DNA from: Candidatus Poribacteria bacterium
GTDB lineage: Bacteria; Poribacteria; WGA-4E; WGA-3G
Reading direction: 5' to 3'
Assembly: GCA_022826805.1 (NCBI GenBank)
Contig: JAJDUH010000067.1
Span: 1 to 61,744, forward strand
Length of the DNA stretch: 61,744 nt
Shown: positions 51,805-60,805 of the stretch, one piece after another
How positions within the stretch are numbered: position 1 is the stretch's first letter
Layout: each line of letters begins with the position of its first letter
Notes under the pieces: model-generated
What the model saw: only the letters and a program-made list of their open reading frames with translations
Databases searched by the model: none
Told to the model about the DNA's origin: nothing
Position numbers and translations under genes: made by a program

Positions 51805-52953
51805 ATGAGAACGTATAAATATCAGATACGCAACCACCCTAAGAATAAACGCTTGGGCAATATGCTTGATAACCTTGCGGATGTCCATAACCACTTCTTG
51901 AAGTTGGAAAAGCGATATTACCGTATTTATGGTAAATACGCTGGTCGTTTTCGCTTGCAACCGCACCTGACGAAGTTGCTCCAACGTGCCAAGAAACATT
52001 GGGCATGGATACCACGCGACACGCTTGACCAAGTGATTATCCGCTTGCACCTTGCTTGGGAAAAGTTTTTTCATTCCCTTAAGAAAGGCGGAAACCAACG
52101 TGTTGGAATGCCTCAGCCTAAAAGATGTAGCAGATACCGCTCTGCGAAGTTTCAAACAGGCTACAAACTCGAAGAAGGACGTGTGCGTATCTCCTTCAAA
52201 GAATGGGATGAAACGCTGCACCGCCTGAAGTTCAATAAGCGTTGGTTCTCGTTCCACCAACACCGTGATTGGAAACCCGGAAACGTCCGCTATATCCAAA
52301 TCCTTCGCGATGGTGTTGGTTCGTATTGGTTGTATGTCGTAACCGATAACGCCTCTCAAGAAGTCTTACCCGCCACAGGTGAAAGCGTTGGGGCAGACTT
52401 CGGTATGAAAGACGCTTTTCTCACACTGAATACCGGTGAAAAGATACAACACCCGCAACCTTTGAAACGCTCCTTGAATGAACTCCGGAAACTCAACAAA
52501 AGTCTTTCTCGTAAAGTCAAAGGTTCTCAGAATTGGTGGCGTGTTGTCCGTGAACTGGCACGATTTTATCGCAAAGTTGCCAACCAACGCAGAGATTGGC
52601 ACTACAAACTGGCGACCGACCTGTGTAGAAGGTTTGACCTTATCGCTACCGAGACGCTGAACCTTGAGGCAATGAAACGCCTCTGGGGACGTAAAGTCTC
52701 TGACCTTGCTTTCGGTCAATTTGTGGAGTTGTTGAGATTCAAGTCCGTCAAACATAATCGTGAGTTCTCTCAAGTTGGACAGTGGACACCGACAACAAAA
52801 CCGTGTTCCGATTGTGGACATCCCAACGAAAATCTTTCTCTTTCAGATAGACAGTGGACATGCCCTGAATGTGGTTCCCACCACGATAGAGACATAAATG
52901 CTGCAATCAACATTCTAAGAGGTTGCTTAGACCCTCTTGTGGAGACAGCGTAA
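51805..52953 (+). CDS. tnpB: TnpB RNA-guided nuclease of an IS200/IS605 element
   Basis: This 382-residue OrfB/TnpB protein has an N-terminal helical or beta region and a RuvC-like nuclease with acidic residues in GADFGMKDAF (Asp, about 198), IATETLNLEAM (Glu, about 281) and HDRDINAAINI (Asp, about 362). A zinc finger lies between the last two (CSDCGHPNENLSLS, then WTCPECG). All catalytic residues look intact. TnpB uses an RNA derived from the element right end to cut DNA, aiding element retention. No tnpA is present. The start is ATG 51805. Confidence 0.92.
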   Translation: MRTYKYQIRNHPKNKRLGNMLDNLADVHNHFLKLEKRYYRIYGKYAGRFRLQPHLTKLLQRAKKHWAWIPRDTLDQVIIRLHLAWEKFFHSLKKGGNQRVGMPQPKRCSRYRSAKFQTGYKLEEGRVRISFKEWDETLHRLKFNKRWFSFHQHRDWKPGNVRYIQILRDGVGSYWLYVVTDNASQEVLPATGESVGADFGMKDAFLTLNTGEKIQHPQPLKRSLNELRKLNKSLSRKVKGSQNWWRVVRELARFYRKVANQRRDWHYKLATDLCRRFDLIATETLNLEAMKRLWGRKVSDLAFGQFVELLRFKSVKHNREFSQVGQWTPTTKPCSDCGHPNENLSLSDRQWTCPECGSHHDRDINAAINILRGCLDPLVETA

Positions 52954-53019
52954 GTCGACTTTTTTTCAGAAGTCGTCGCCGTCTATGAAGCACAAGCCCC
53001 ACGCTTTAGCGTGTGGGTG

Positions 53020-53682
53020 CTATGACAAGCCTTTTAAGTCTATAAGTCCAAAATAAACGAGTTGCGCAAAATAGAAGTGCAACGCGATGCGAGGGAGTGG
53101 TTGAGAAAACAAATTAGCCTTTATACCAATCATCGCAAAGATAAAACTCAACCCGAACCACGCCAGATAGTTCTGCAGCGGAATACGGTTGTCTACCCAT
53201 ACCCAATAGTCCAACATTCCCGCTGCAGGTTCCATAAACAGGTCAAAACAGACCATTAACAATGCCACACACAATGCTAATTTGATCGTACTTTTAGCCA
53301 CGGATTCCCGTGCGATTGTTTGGACGACAGCAACCGAGGAGATAAGCATTACAAACCAGGCACACCCAATACAGATTGGCACTCCACCAATCGACGGACG
53401 CAGGGTCTGTCCGTACATATAGGCACCGAAAATTTGCCCCGTCCGAACACCGAGCCATTCAATTCCGAAACTACCAGCAATAACACCTATACTCCAGAGG
53501 ACAAATTTCTTTTTTTTCTCCTCTGAGCATACCCGCCAGCATTCCCAAAACAGCCAAAACGCTAAACCAAACATCATCGGCGAAGCGAGGATTCGCATGA
53601 TGTCTTGAAAAACATTGAGTACATGCCACAACCCGCCTGCCCCTAAAAGTAGATAAAGTACACCTATCTTTACTTTATTCAC
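53020..53682 (-). CDS. cruF: Carotenoid 1',2'-hydratase (CruF-type)
   Basis: This 220-residue polytopic membrane protein of the CruF/DUF422 family shows GIEWLGVRTGQIFGAYMYG, GGVPICIGCAWFVM and FDLFMEPAAGMLDYWVW. CruF adds water across the 1',2' double bond of the psi end of a monocyclic or acyclic carotene, creating the hydroxyl that is glycosylated. The ATG overlaps the upstream glycosyltransferase stop, so they are coupled. The stop codon abuts the right end of the IS element; its last few residues may have been altered by insertion. Confidence 0.87.
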   Translation of the reverse strand: MNKVKIGVLYLLLGAGGLWHVLNVFQDIMRILASPMMFGLAFWLFWECWRVCSEEKKKKFVLWSIGVIAGSFGIEWLGVRTGQIFGAYMYGQTLRPSIGGVPICIGCAWFVMLISSVAVVQTIARESVAKSTIKLALCVALLMVCFDLFMEPAAGMLDYWVWVDNRIPLQNYLAWFGLSFIFAMIGIKANLFSQPLPRIALHFYFAQLVYFGLIDLKGLS

Positions 53683-54804
53683 TTACCCATTTACCTGCAT
53701 ATCGATCTGCCGTCCTTTCCATTCCAAGCGACCGCGTTTGACTTGGTAGAATGAATTGATGCCAATCAGCAAAGTGATTAAAATACCAAGCGGATGCAGA
53801 ACCACACTTGTAAAGAACGGATGCCTGTATTTCACTGCCAGTACAGCCCGCATAACAATGTTCATAGAGATAGCAACGAGCGATAGTTTTGTAAGCGATG
53901 CGAACCAGACAGTGATGTAGGGTAGGACGCACCCTGTAAACAGAATAAGCATTAGCACAAAAAACGGGACAGTCTTATAGCGTACCAACCCAAAAAGGTT
54001 TTTGGAAAACCCACTCCATACCTCGCCGAACGAATGATACATCCTACAAGACACCACGCGAGTGCCAACTGAGGTCAAGATTTTGATTCCCCTCTTTTTT
54101 GCCAATCGGCTTAACTCAACGTCCTCAACAATCTGATTTGATACCGCCTGATGCCCGTTAATCCGTTGATATGCCTCGTGGGTGAATGCGATCCACAGAC
54201 CACTTGCTGCCGCAAGTGAAGGCGAACGACTGAAGTACGTAAGCCATAACGGAAGTCCAGCGTAAACGAACATGTCAACCACCGGCACCACAAGTTTTTC
54301 TGCCAAAGTTCCTGTCACTTTCTCTGGAAATGCCGACAACAACCCAAGCTTAAACCTCTTTATGTAGGCAACAGTATTCGCAATGGCATCCGGCGCAGGA
54401 CGGTTATCTGCATCCGTGAAAATAAGTATATCTCCATCTACCTGCTGGCTCAATTGATGGCACGCCCAATTCTTCCCCATCCAGCCCGACGGCAGCGACT
54501 CCCCACGAATTGCTTGAACCTCAGGATACCGTTGGCTAAACTGTTCAATGATCGCGCCAGTGCGATCGGTCGACTGATCGTCGAGAACGCAAATCTCAAA
54601 ATCGTTGTATTTCTGCGCCAAAAATCCCTCAATACAAGCACCGATATTGGCTTCCTCGTTGCGAGCAGGAATTAGCACCGAGACGCGTGGACCGTTTTGG
54701 CATCCGTCTACCCTTTTGAGCATTGGCGCTGTTACCGCATTAAACAGTGTGACCACTAAGATAATCGCCAACAACCCTATAGCAACAAATATTAATATAA
54801 ACAA
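53683..54804 (-). CDS. Carotenoid glycosyltransferase, GT2 family (CruG-like)
   Basis: This 373-residue membrane-bound family 2 glycosyltransferase has an N-terminal helix, then VSVLIPARNEEANIGACIEG, VLDDQSTDRT, the metal motif IFTDADN, IVEDVELSRLAKKRG and C-terminal helices. Carotenoid-cluster homologues (CruG, CrtQ) attach a sugar to the carotenoid hydroxyl. It directly precedes cruF and follows the acyltransferase gene, so the sugar most likely goes on the 1'-hydroxyl. The sugar donor cannot be read. Confidence 0.84.
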   Translation of the reverse strand: MFILIFVAIGLLAIILVVTLFNAVTAPMLKRVDGCQNGPRVSVLIPARNEEANIGACIEGFLAQKYNDFEICVLDDQSTDRTGAIIEQFSQRYPEVQAIRGESLPSGWMGKNWACHQLSQQVDGDILIFTDADNRPAPDAIANTVAYIKRFKLGLLSAFPEKVTGTLAEKLVVPVVDMFVYAGLPLWLTYFSRSPSLAAASGLWIAFTHEAYQRINGHQAVSNQIVEDVELSRLAKKRGIKILTSVGTRVVSCRMYHSFGEVWSGFSKNLFGLVRYKTVPFFVLMLILFTGCVLPYITVWFASLTKLSLVAISMNIVMRAVLAVKYRHPFFTSVVLHPLGILITLLIGINSFYQVKRGRLEWKGRQIDMQVNG

Positions 54805-54833
54805 TATTATTGCCCACCTTTAACTGATAACTA

Positions 54834-55490
54834 TTAGAGCAAATTTTGTCCTTCTTCCTGACAAAGAATCCGCAATGCCAAGTCATCTAATAAAGCGTTC
54901 TCAGTCTTTTCAAGCCAGTCCACCCCGGGAAATGTGCCCGGCTCGAACGAATTGACATCCCCGAAGAGAAGAAATACGCTTGGACGCTTTTCACCGAGGA
55001 ACTCAGTGCGAATTGCCAACGGAAGCACTGTTACCGGCTTTCTATATTCTCGTAAAATCCATTCAACACCGCGCTTATAGCCGAGCGGACGCGTGTGCCA
55101 CGGCAATAGTTCACCCTGCGGAAAAACAGAAACAAGCGGCGTACCCTGATTTAACAACTCAACGGTATATTCCAACGATTCAACAATGCCTTGTCGATGC
55201 TTCGGTTCAATAGAATAAGCCCCGATTTTCGCAAAGAACCGGTACTTAGATAGCTGCGCCTCCAGCATCATCAAGTAGGCAGTCCGTTGAAAAACCCGCT
55301 TGTTGAGCAGATACACAAAGAATCCGTCCCACCATGTACTGTGATTCGGTAGCAACAGCAACGGCAAATGAGACGGAATTTCCGGCAGCGCACCCAAAAG
55401 TTGGATTGTATGAAAATGCCGCTTGAATAACCGTTTGAGATACGGCTGGAAGATGAAATCCGCCCAAAGATGGTGTTGTGCCTGAATCAT
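54834..55490 (-). CDS. PlsC-type acyltransferase of the carotenoid cluster
   Basis: This 218-residue LPLAT-family acyltransferase has the HX4D motif in NHSTWWDGF and a motif III variant VFPQGE in place of FPEGT. Its ATG overlaps the crtB stop by four bases and it is followed by the glycosyltransferase, so it probably acylates the sugar of the carotenoid glycoside (giving a carotenoid glycosyl ester) rather than lysophosphatidate. The membrane-associated acyl donor could be acyl-CoA or acyl-ACP. Confidence 0.8.
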   Translation of the reverse strand: MIQAQHHLWADFIFQPYLKRLFKRHFHTIQLLGALPEIPSHLPLLLLPNHSTWWDGFFVYLLNKRVFQRTAYLMMLEAQLSKYRFFAKIGAYSIEPKHRQGIVESLEYTVELLNQGTPLVSVFPQGELLPWHTRPLGYKRGVEWILREYRKPVTVLPLAIRTEFLGEKRPSVFLLFGDVNSFEPGTFPGVDWLEKTENALLDDLALRILCQEEGQNLL

Positions 55491-56416
55491 TTATTTATAA
55501 TTCCAGAGTGAACTGGAAATAGTTTCTCCTGCGCCGATAGGACCTTCGTACGGAGTCCTTCGTGTAGCAAAATCCCCATTTTTTCAACTGATGGCACAAA
55601 AACTCGACCTAAGAACGGGTTGTAGCCGCGGGCTTCGATTTTTCTTAAGATACCGCGATAAATTTTAGCAGCCGAATAAATCGCATACTGTGAATCCGTA
55701 TTGAGCAGGGAAATCCCCGGTATGGCTTCAGCATAATAGCGTTCTGCACGTTCAACCTGGAACTTCACAAGAGCTCGCAATTGAGGGGTCATGATTTCGT
55801 CAAAGATGTGTCGCTCGGATACGCCGAATTGCACCAATTCCGTCTGCGGTAGATAGATACGTCCCATCTCTTTATCCTCTTTAACATCCCGCAGAATATT
55901 GGTTAGCTGCATGGCAATGCCGAGTTGCTTGGCGTAGTCAAATGCCCGATCATCCTTATAGCCAAGAACATGTGTCATCATTAAGCCGACAACAGCGGCA
56001 GCTCGATAACAGAAAAGAGATAGCTCATCAAACGTTTCGTACCGCGTCTGCTGAATATCCATAGTAACACCTTTGAGCAGATCAAGGGGATATGCAATCG
56101 GAATCCCATAAGATTTAGCCACAAGAATAAAGGCACGAATGACCGGGTGTTCGGACTCATCTGTATTATAGGCAATTTGCAATTCTTCTGCCACAAATTG
56201 AATCTCTCTGAGAAGATCCGACTTAGTTCGTCGGCGCGGGACATCAATCAAATTGTCGCAGTATCGGCAGAATCCATACAAGGCGTACGTTGCCCAACGT
56301 TGCTTACTGGGCAGCATTCGTGCGGAGAAATAAAAACTTTTTGAATAATAAGCAGTTATCCTGCGAGCGTGCTCAAAGGCGGCACGATTCTCGTCTGCTG
56401 GTTTCCATACCTTCAT
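55487..56416 (-). CDS. crtB: Phytoene synthase
   Basis: This 309-residue squalene/phytoene synthase-fold enzyme condenses two GGPP to phytoene (C40). The first Asp-rich motif is in YCDNLIDVPRR and the second in NILRDVKEDKEMGRIYLP. Start ATG 56416 follows AGGAGG at ideal spacing; the longer frame lacks this. The 3' end overlaps the acyltransferase start. No GGPP synthase gene is in the window. Confidence 0.93.
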   Translation of the reverse strand: MKVWKPADENRAAFEHARRITAYYSKSFYFSARMLPSKQRWATYALYGFCRYCDNLIDVPRRRTKSDLLREIQFVAEELQIAYNTDESEHPVIRAFILVAKSYGIPIAYPLDLLKGVTMDIQQTRYETFDELSLFCYRAAAVVGLMMTHVLGYKDDRAFDYAKQLGIAMQLTNILRDVKEDKEMGRIYLPQTELVQFGVSERHIFDEIMTPQLRALVKFQVERAERYYAEAIPGISLLNTDSQYAIYSAAKIYRGILRKIEARGYNPFLGRVFVPSVEKMGILLHEGLRTKVLSAQEKLFPVHSGIINK

Positions 56417-56463
56417 GATATTTCCTCCTCTCCTGAGCAATATCTGAAAACTGGACATTAAAA

Positions 56464-57945
56464 TTATTTTATTAAATCGTCAAGGACCAATTTCGCCGTC
56501 GTTTCAGCCGTCAGTAGAACGCCCGGCACCCCAGCACCGGGATGCGTGCTTGCGCCTACAAAGTAAAGCTTTTGTATGTCCTCACTCCGGTTATGTGGTC
56601 GAAAATATGCCGTCTGTGTCAGTTTAGGCTCAACCCCCCATGCACTGCCGAGATGGTTGTTCCGTTGTTTCTTGAAATCTGAAGGTGTAAACGTTTCAAG
56701 TATTTCAATCGAGCGTTTCAAATTCGTCAGTCCGAAGTCGTCCTCCAAGAAAGCCAATATTTTGTCTGTATATTTCTGTTTTGTCTTTTCCCAGTTGATA
56801 CCGCTCTCCAAATTCGGCACAGGAATCAACACGTACATGCTCTCACAACCGTCTGGTGCCATCAACGGATCGGTTTGCGATGGAATGTGTAAATACATTG
56901 AAAAATCGTCTGGAAGAACTTTATTGTCAAAAATGTCATCTACCAATCCCTTGTATCTCTCAGAAAGGATAAGCGTATGATGCGCCAATTGCGGATATTT
57001 CTTATGGACGCCGAGGTAAAGTAGGAAGGCACTCATTGAATATTGGGTTTTCTTCAATTTTTTGTTAGACCACTTCCTACGATGTCCAGATCTAATAAGC
57101 TCGCCATAGGTGTGTACCAGATCCGCATTAGAAACAACACCATCCGCTTCGTAAAATTGCCCCTTCGCCATCACCCCCTTTGTCTTTCGATTTTCAACAA
57201 CGATTTGTTCGACCTCTGTATCGGTTTCAATGCCCCCACCGAGTCCCTCGAACACATCTTTCAATGCCCGAACGAGATTATACATGCCACCTTTGCAGAA
57301 CCAGACACCTCCAGTTTTTTCAAGATATGGAATCATGAGGTAAACTGCTGGCGCCCGAAACGGATTGCCGCCTATGAACAGTGGGTGAAAAGAAAAGGTA
57401 AAACGATGGCGTGGGTCCTCAAAATACTTCTTAACGAAGTCATAAGCGGGCATCAATGCCTGAAGCCGTAAGGCTTGCGGCAGAAAGCTGAGCATTGTCG
57501 GTAAGTCAAATGGGATCGATCCCAAACCATCGGTAATGACAGCATCGTAGAGTTGACAGGTATGCGCCATGAAACGGTCGTAGTTACCAGCGTCTGTTTC
57601 ACTGAACAGCGCCATCTGCTGTTTCATTTGTTCGCTGTCATCCGTATAGTCGAGAGATGAACCGTCATGGAAGTAGATACGATAAAATGGATCCAATTTT
57701 ACCAAATCGAGGTAATCTTCCATACGCACACCAGCGCATTTAAACACACGCTGAATCAGATCGGGTGCTGTGATAATCGACGGTCCCATGTCGAAAGTGT
57801 AGCCGTCCTTAACCAACTGATAGGCGTGGCCACCGACCTTCGCGTTCTTTTCCAGAATTGTGACCTGTATACCTGCAGCTTGGAGTCGAATCGCTGCTGC
57901 GAGACCGCCAAACCCTGAACCGATGATAATCACTTTCCGTTTCAT
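56464..57945 (-). CDS. crtI: Phytoene desaturase
   Basis: This 493-residue CrtI-type FAD oxidoreductase begins KVIIIGSGFGGLAAAIRLQA (dinucleotide motif) and LEKNAKVGGHAY. It ends with the bacterial desaturase signature YFVGASTHPGAGVPGVLLTA, then ETTAKLVL. It converts phytoene to lycopene. The start is ATG 57945 with GAGGTTGAG upstream, in place of the TTG nine bases earlier. The gene sits between crtB (47 bases downstream) and the crtD-like gene. Confidence 0.93.
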   Translation of the reverse strand: MKRKVIIIGSGFGGLAAAIRLQAAGIQVTILEKNAKVGGHAYQLVKDGYTFDMGPSIITAPDLIQRVFKCAGVRMEDYLDLVKLDPFYRIYFHDGSSLDYTDDSEQMKQQMALFSETDAGNYDRFMAHTCQLYDAVITDGLGSIPFDLPTMLSFLPQALRLQALMPAYDFVKKYFEDPRHRFTFSFHPLFIGGNPFRAPAVYLMIPYLEKTGGVWFCKGGMYNLVRALKDVFEGLGGGIETDTEVEQIVVENRKTKGVMAKGQFYEADGVVSNADLVHTYGELIRSGHRRKWSNKKLKKTQYSMSAFLLYLGVHKKYPQLAHHTLILSERYKGLVDDIFDNKVLPDDFSMYLHIPSQTDPLMAPDGCESMYVLIPVPNLESGINWEKTKQKYTDKILAFLEDDFGLTNLKRSIEILETFTPSDFKKQRNNHLGSAWGVEPKLTQTAYFRPHNRSEDIQKLYFVGASTHPGAGVPGVLLTAETTAKLVLDDLIK

Positions 57946-58045
57946 AACTCTCAACCTCTGTCAACGGTACCGTGAGGATAACATCAATTCCTCAAGATAC
58001 GCTCTGTTTTACACCTTTTAACTCTTATCAAACTCATTCGTTGAC

Positions 58046-59539
58046 CTAACATAAATTTGATCCACGATCCTCTGCCATCAATGCCGCCGCCATCTTCCCT
58101 GATAAAATCACCAACGGGATTCCACCACCAGGATGCACCGAACCACCAGCAAAGTAAAGCCTATCAAGGATACGACTCCGATTCGGTATCCGCTTGAATG
58201 CGGTGGTTTTGCTATTAGACGATATACCGTAGATGCTTCCCCGATTACTGGCGTAAAGCTGAGAAAAATCCTCGGGTGTGTAGATCTGCTCCACCTCAAT
58301 TCGATCCTCGATGTCAAAACCGAGTCGCTTTAGTTTATCCAGCACAACCGAACGCATCCGATCTTTCTCTTTTTCCCATATCTGTCCGGACGCAAGATAG
58401 GGCATGTTCAACAAGACAAACCAATTTTCTCCATCGACTGGCGCGTGCGATGCATCTGCCTTACTTGTTATGGCAATATAGATCGTCGGTTCATCCGGGA
58501 CCTGTTGGCGTTTAAAAATCTGCTCGAATTCCGCATCGTAGTCACTGGAGAAAACAATGTTGTGGTGCGCTAACTTCGGGTGCTTGGCTCTAACGCCCCA
58601 GAGAAACACCATTCCTGACAACGACGGCTCCAATCGATTCAATCTTTCGCGCCGATTCTGATGTCCATCAATCAATTCGTCATGTGCTACGATTGCATCC
58701 GCACCACACAGCACATAATCCGCTTCAATCTTTTCACCATTAACCAGCACACCGCTGGCGCGTTTACCATCATGGCAGATTTTTTCAACCTTCGCCGATG
58801 TATGAATCTGAACCCCCAACCCACATGCCACCGCCGCTAATGCATCAATCAGACGATATATTCCCCCTTTGATGTAATACCCACCTAACGCGTATTCAAC
58901 ATACGGAATTATGTTAAGGGTTGCAGGTGCCTGAAACGGGTCTGAGCCGTTGTAAGTGGCATATCGATCAAATAATTGAATGAGTCTCGGATCGGAGAAA
59001 AAACGTGAAACACTCTGATGTACCGTCCGAAACGGATCAATTTGATGCAGCCTGAACAGCGTTTGAAAATGTCGAGGTTTCATGAGTTTCCTGAACTCAT
59101 GGATCGGGGTAAACATAAAAATTTCGGATGCTAAGGTATGGATCTGCTCTGCATAATTCAAAAACTGCTCGTACGCTTCCACGTCATCAGGTGATAGCTG
59201 CTGAATCGCGATTCTCATCTTCGCCTTGTCGGCACTCGCATCCATCTCGGAGTCATCTGAAAAGAAGTATCGGCATATTGGATCAATGGACACGAAATCA
59301 AGATAATCTGATCTCTTGAATCCAGCGAAATCAAACAACTCATCAATCACAAACGGCATCGTCAACAGGGATGCTCCGGTATCAAACCGGTAGTTCTCTA
59401 AAACAACCTCGTTCACCTTCCCACCGACCTTCGGATTCTTCTCGAACAGTTGTACAGAGAATCCCAATCGTGCGAGACGAATTGCACCGCTGAGCGCACC
59501 GAGTCCACCGCCAATGACTGCTACCTTCTTATTTTCCAT
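58046..59539 (-). CDS. crtD: CrtD-like carotenoid 3',4'-desaturase
   Basis: This 497-residue second CrtI-family desaturase opens VAVIGGGLGALSGAIRLARL, then EKNPKVGGKV. Its C terminus reads YFAGGSVHPGGGIPLVILSG, the variant typical of CrtD/hydroxyneurosporene dehydrogenases rather than CrtI. Acting after CruF it would introduce the 3',4' double bond beside the 1'-hydroxyl. It overlaps the cyclase stop by 11 bases. An alternative is a different late desaturase or oxidase step. Confidence 0.82.
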   Translation of the reverse strand: MENKKVAVIGGGLGALSGAIRLARLGFSVQLFEKNPKVGGKVNEVVLENYRFDTGASLLTMPFVIDELFDFAGFKRSDYLDFVSIDPICRYFFSDDSEMDASADKAKMRIAIQQLSPDDVEAYEQFLNYAEQIHTLASEIFMFTPIHEFRKLMKPRHFQTLFRLHQIDPFRTVHQSVSRFFSDPRLIQLFDRYATYNGSDPFQAPATLNIIPYVEYALGGYYIKGGIYRLIDALAAVACGLGVQIHTSAKVEKICHDGKRASGVLVNGEKIEADYVLCGADAIVAHDELIDGHQNRRERLNRLEPSLSGMVFLWGVRAKHPKLAHHNIVFSSDYDAEFEQIFKRQQVPDEPTIYIAITSKADASHAPVDGENWFVLLNMPYLASGQIWEKEKDRMRSVVLDKLKRLGFDIEDRIEVEQIYTPEDFSQLYASNRGSIYGISSNSKTTAFKRIPNRSRILDRLYFAGGSVHPGGGIPLVILSGKMAAALMAEDRGSNLC

Positions 59540-60212
59540 ACCGAACTGTCCTGAATTTCTCGTAGAGCATCGTGTTAAAAAGCATCAGTGTAAAGCCGTA
59601 TCCGAAATCCTCAAGAGGAATCGTCAAAACCCGGAAACCGATCTGATACGCCTCACCATATAGAACAACCGGTCGCCCTGTGAGATAACCGTTGAATACC
59701 AAAATCAAACCGAAAATAATTGCAAGATAAAAATAGGTCTTGGGTCGCAGAAGGAGATCAACACCTAACAATCTATCCAGCAGCCCGACAAGTCCAAAAC
59801 AGAATAGAACCAGCCCTGTATACTGCTTACCCGTACTGAAAACCCACACACCGATCGGTAGTGCAGCATATAAAACTGTTCTGACGTACCGAAGAGATCT
59901 CGAGCGTGCTAACCAGCTATCAGTCTGCGGTAGTGTCTCCCATACCAACAAACATCCAAAGGGAACCGTGATGAAAAAAAGCCACTCTTCAATCGGCAAA
60001 CCCAATAATCGAAAATTAAGCGTATACGCCTCATTGAACCACCAATGTGAACCAGCAACGAGCGCATCCCATATAACATACGGAATCATGGTAATCCCGC
60101 TCACGAGCAGCTTCAATCGCCAACGCGAAACTTGTCTAATTTGGCGACTCAATTGGGATGCGACAGGTCCGATAATAACAACAAGATTAAACAAAAGATA
60201 TTCATATTTCAT
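59529..60212 (-). CDS. Lycopene cyclase, fused CrtYc-CrtYd type
   Basis: This 227-residue protein with six or seven membrane helices has two copies of the domain motif: PIEEWLFFITVPFGC in the first half and PLEDFGYGFTLMLFN in the second. It is therefore a fusion of the two subunits of heterodimeric actinobacterial and archaeal cyclases. It forms a beta-ionone ring on lycopene; cyclisation of one end is expected since CruF and CrtD act on the other. It is coupled at both ends (4-base and 11-base overlaps). Confidence 0.87.
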   Translation of the reverse strand: MKYEYLLFNLVVIIGPVASQLSRQIRQVSRWRLKLLVSGITMIPYVIWDALVAGSHWWFNEAYTLNFRLLGLPIEEWLFFITVPFGCLLVWETLPQTDSWLARSRSLRYVRTVLYAALPIGVWVFSTGKQYTGLVLFCFGLVGLLDRLLGVDLLLRPKTYFYLAIIFGLILVFNGYLTGRPVVLYGEAYQIGFRVLTIPLEDFGYGFTLMLFNTMLYEKFRTVRYGK

Positions 60213-60805
60213 TGATGTGCGACTGGACGTTGCGGTTCCAATCTGTCTTTGAGGGTCTGGAGATATAGTTTCTCATCACGCGTCAGTTTCGCATTTTCAA
60301 ACAAGAATACAACGATATTCGTGATTAACTCTGGGTCGTAGGTATGTACCTGCATCGGCATATATTTGATAATCGCCTTAAAATCCCGCCGTGCATCGTT
60401 ACGGCGTCGGAAGAAGAAGGGAAGATGGTAACAGGTCGTTCCATGAATAAACAGTGCTTCAATATCGTCTGAATCTTTTTCCAAGCCACTATCCATGATT
60501 GCCAAACCGCTATTTACCCACTTGAGTTTGGTGTGGGGAAAAAACGCGTGTTTCCCTTTGAGCGCAACAAGCGCACCGATGTAGACTTGTGTCCGTCCAG
60601 CATATTTCGGTTCCATTTGCCCAATTCGCTTAAATAACGCAATTGTAGGTTTAATCTGTTTCTCGTCCTCAACCGCGGCATAAAATTGCTTTCGTGCGAC
60701 TTCCAGCATCTCTCCCACTGACTCGTTAGCTGCAACACCATTAAGCCACAACGAAAAAAGTAATATTAATACCAAACTAATATGAACAAATCGGTTAAGT
60801 TTCAT
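60209..60805 (-). CDS. Secreted helical protein of the carotenoid cluster, unknown function
   Basis: This 198-residue protein has a signal peptide (residues about 1-26, ending NGVAA) and a helical, TPR-like body (ARKQFYAAVEDEKQIKPT, MDSGLEKDSDDIEALFIHG, TCYHLPFFFRRRND). It is placed between idi and the cyclase with four-base overlaps on both sides, so it is co-translated with them. I know no function; a structural or assembly role for the pigment in the periplasm or membrane would be a guess. Confidence 0.65.
   Translation of the reverse strand: MKLNRFVHISLVLILLFSLWLNGVAANESVGEMLEVARKQFYAAVEDEKQIKPTIALFKRIGQMEPKYAGRTQVYIGALVALKGKHAFFPHTKLKWVNSGLAIMDSGLEKDSDDIEALFIHGTTCYHLPFFFRRRNDARRDFKAIIKYMPMQVHTYDPELITNIVVFLFENAKLTRDEKLYLQTLKDRLEPQRPVAHQ

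Larger units (their letters stand above)
51621..53020 (+). mobile_element. IS200/IS605-family element carrying only tnpB
   Basis: The left end has a hairpin with an outer stem CAGGTTT/AAACCTG (51621-51663) and inner CTCCAATC/GATTGGAG around TTTA. The right end has CCCCACGC, TTTA, GCGTG-T-GGG (52997-53017). Subterminal hairpins, a single TnpB gene and no Y1 transposase indicate a non-autonomous IS605-type element mobilised in trans. Exact cleavage sites are not assigned. The right hairpin touches the cruF stop codon at 53020. Confidence 0.7.

Noticed and set aside
51766..52359. Minus-strand frame of 197 codons
   Set aside because: Antisense to tnpB and without domain features.
54834..55490. 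Housekeeping plsC
   Set aside because: The motifs fit, but overlap with crtB and adjacency to the glycosyltransferase favour a carotenoid-specific acyltransferase. Left without a gene symbol.
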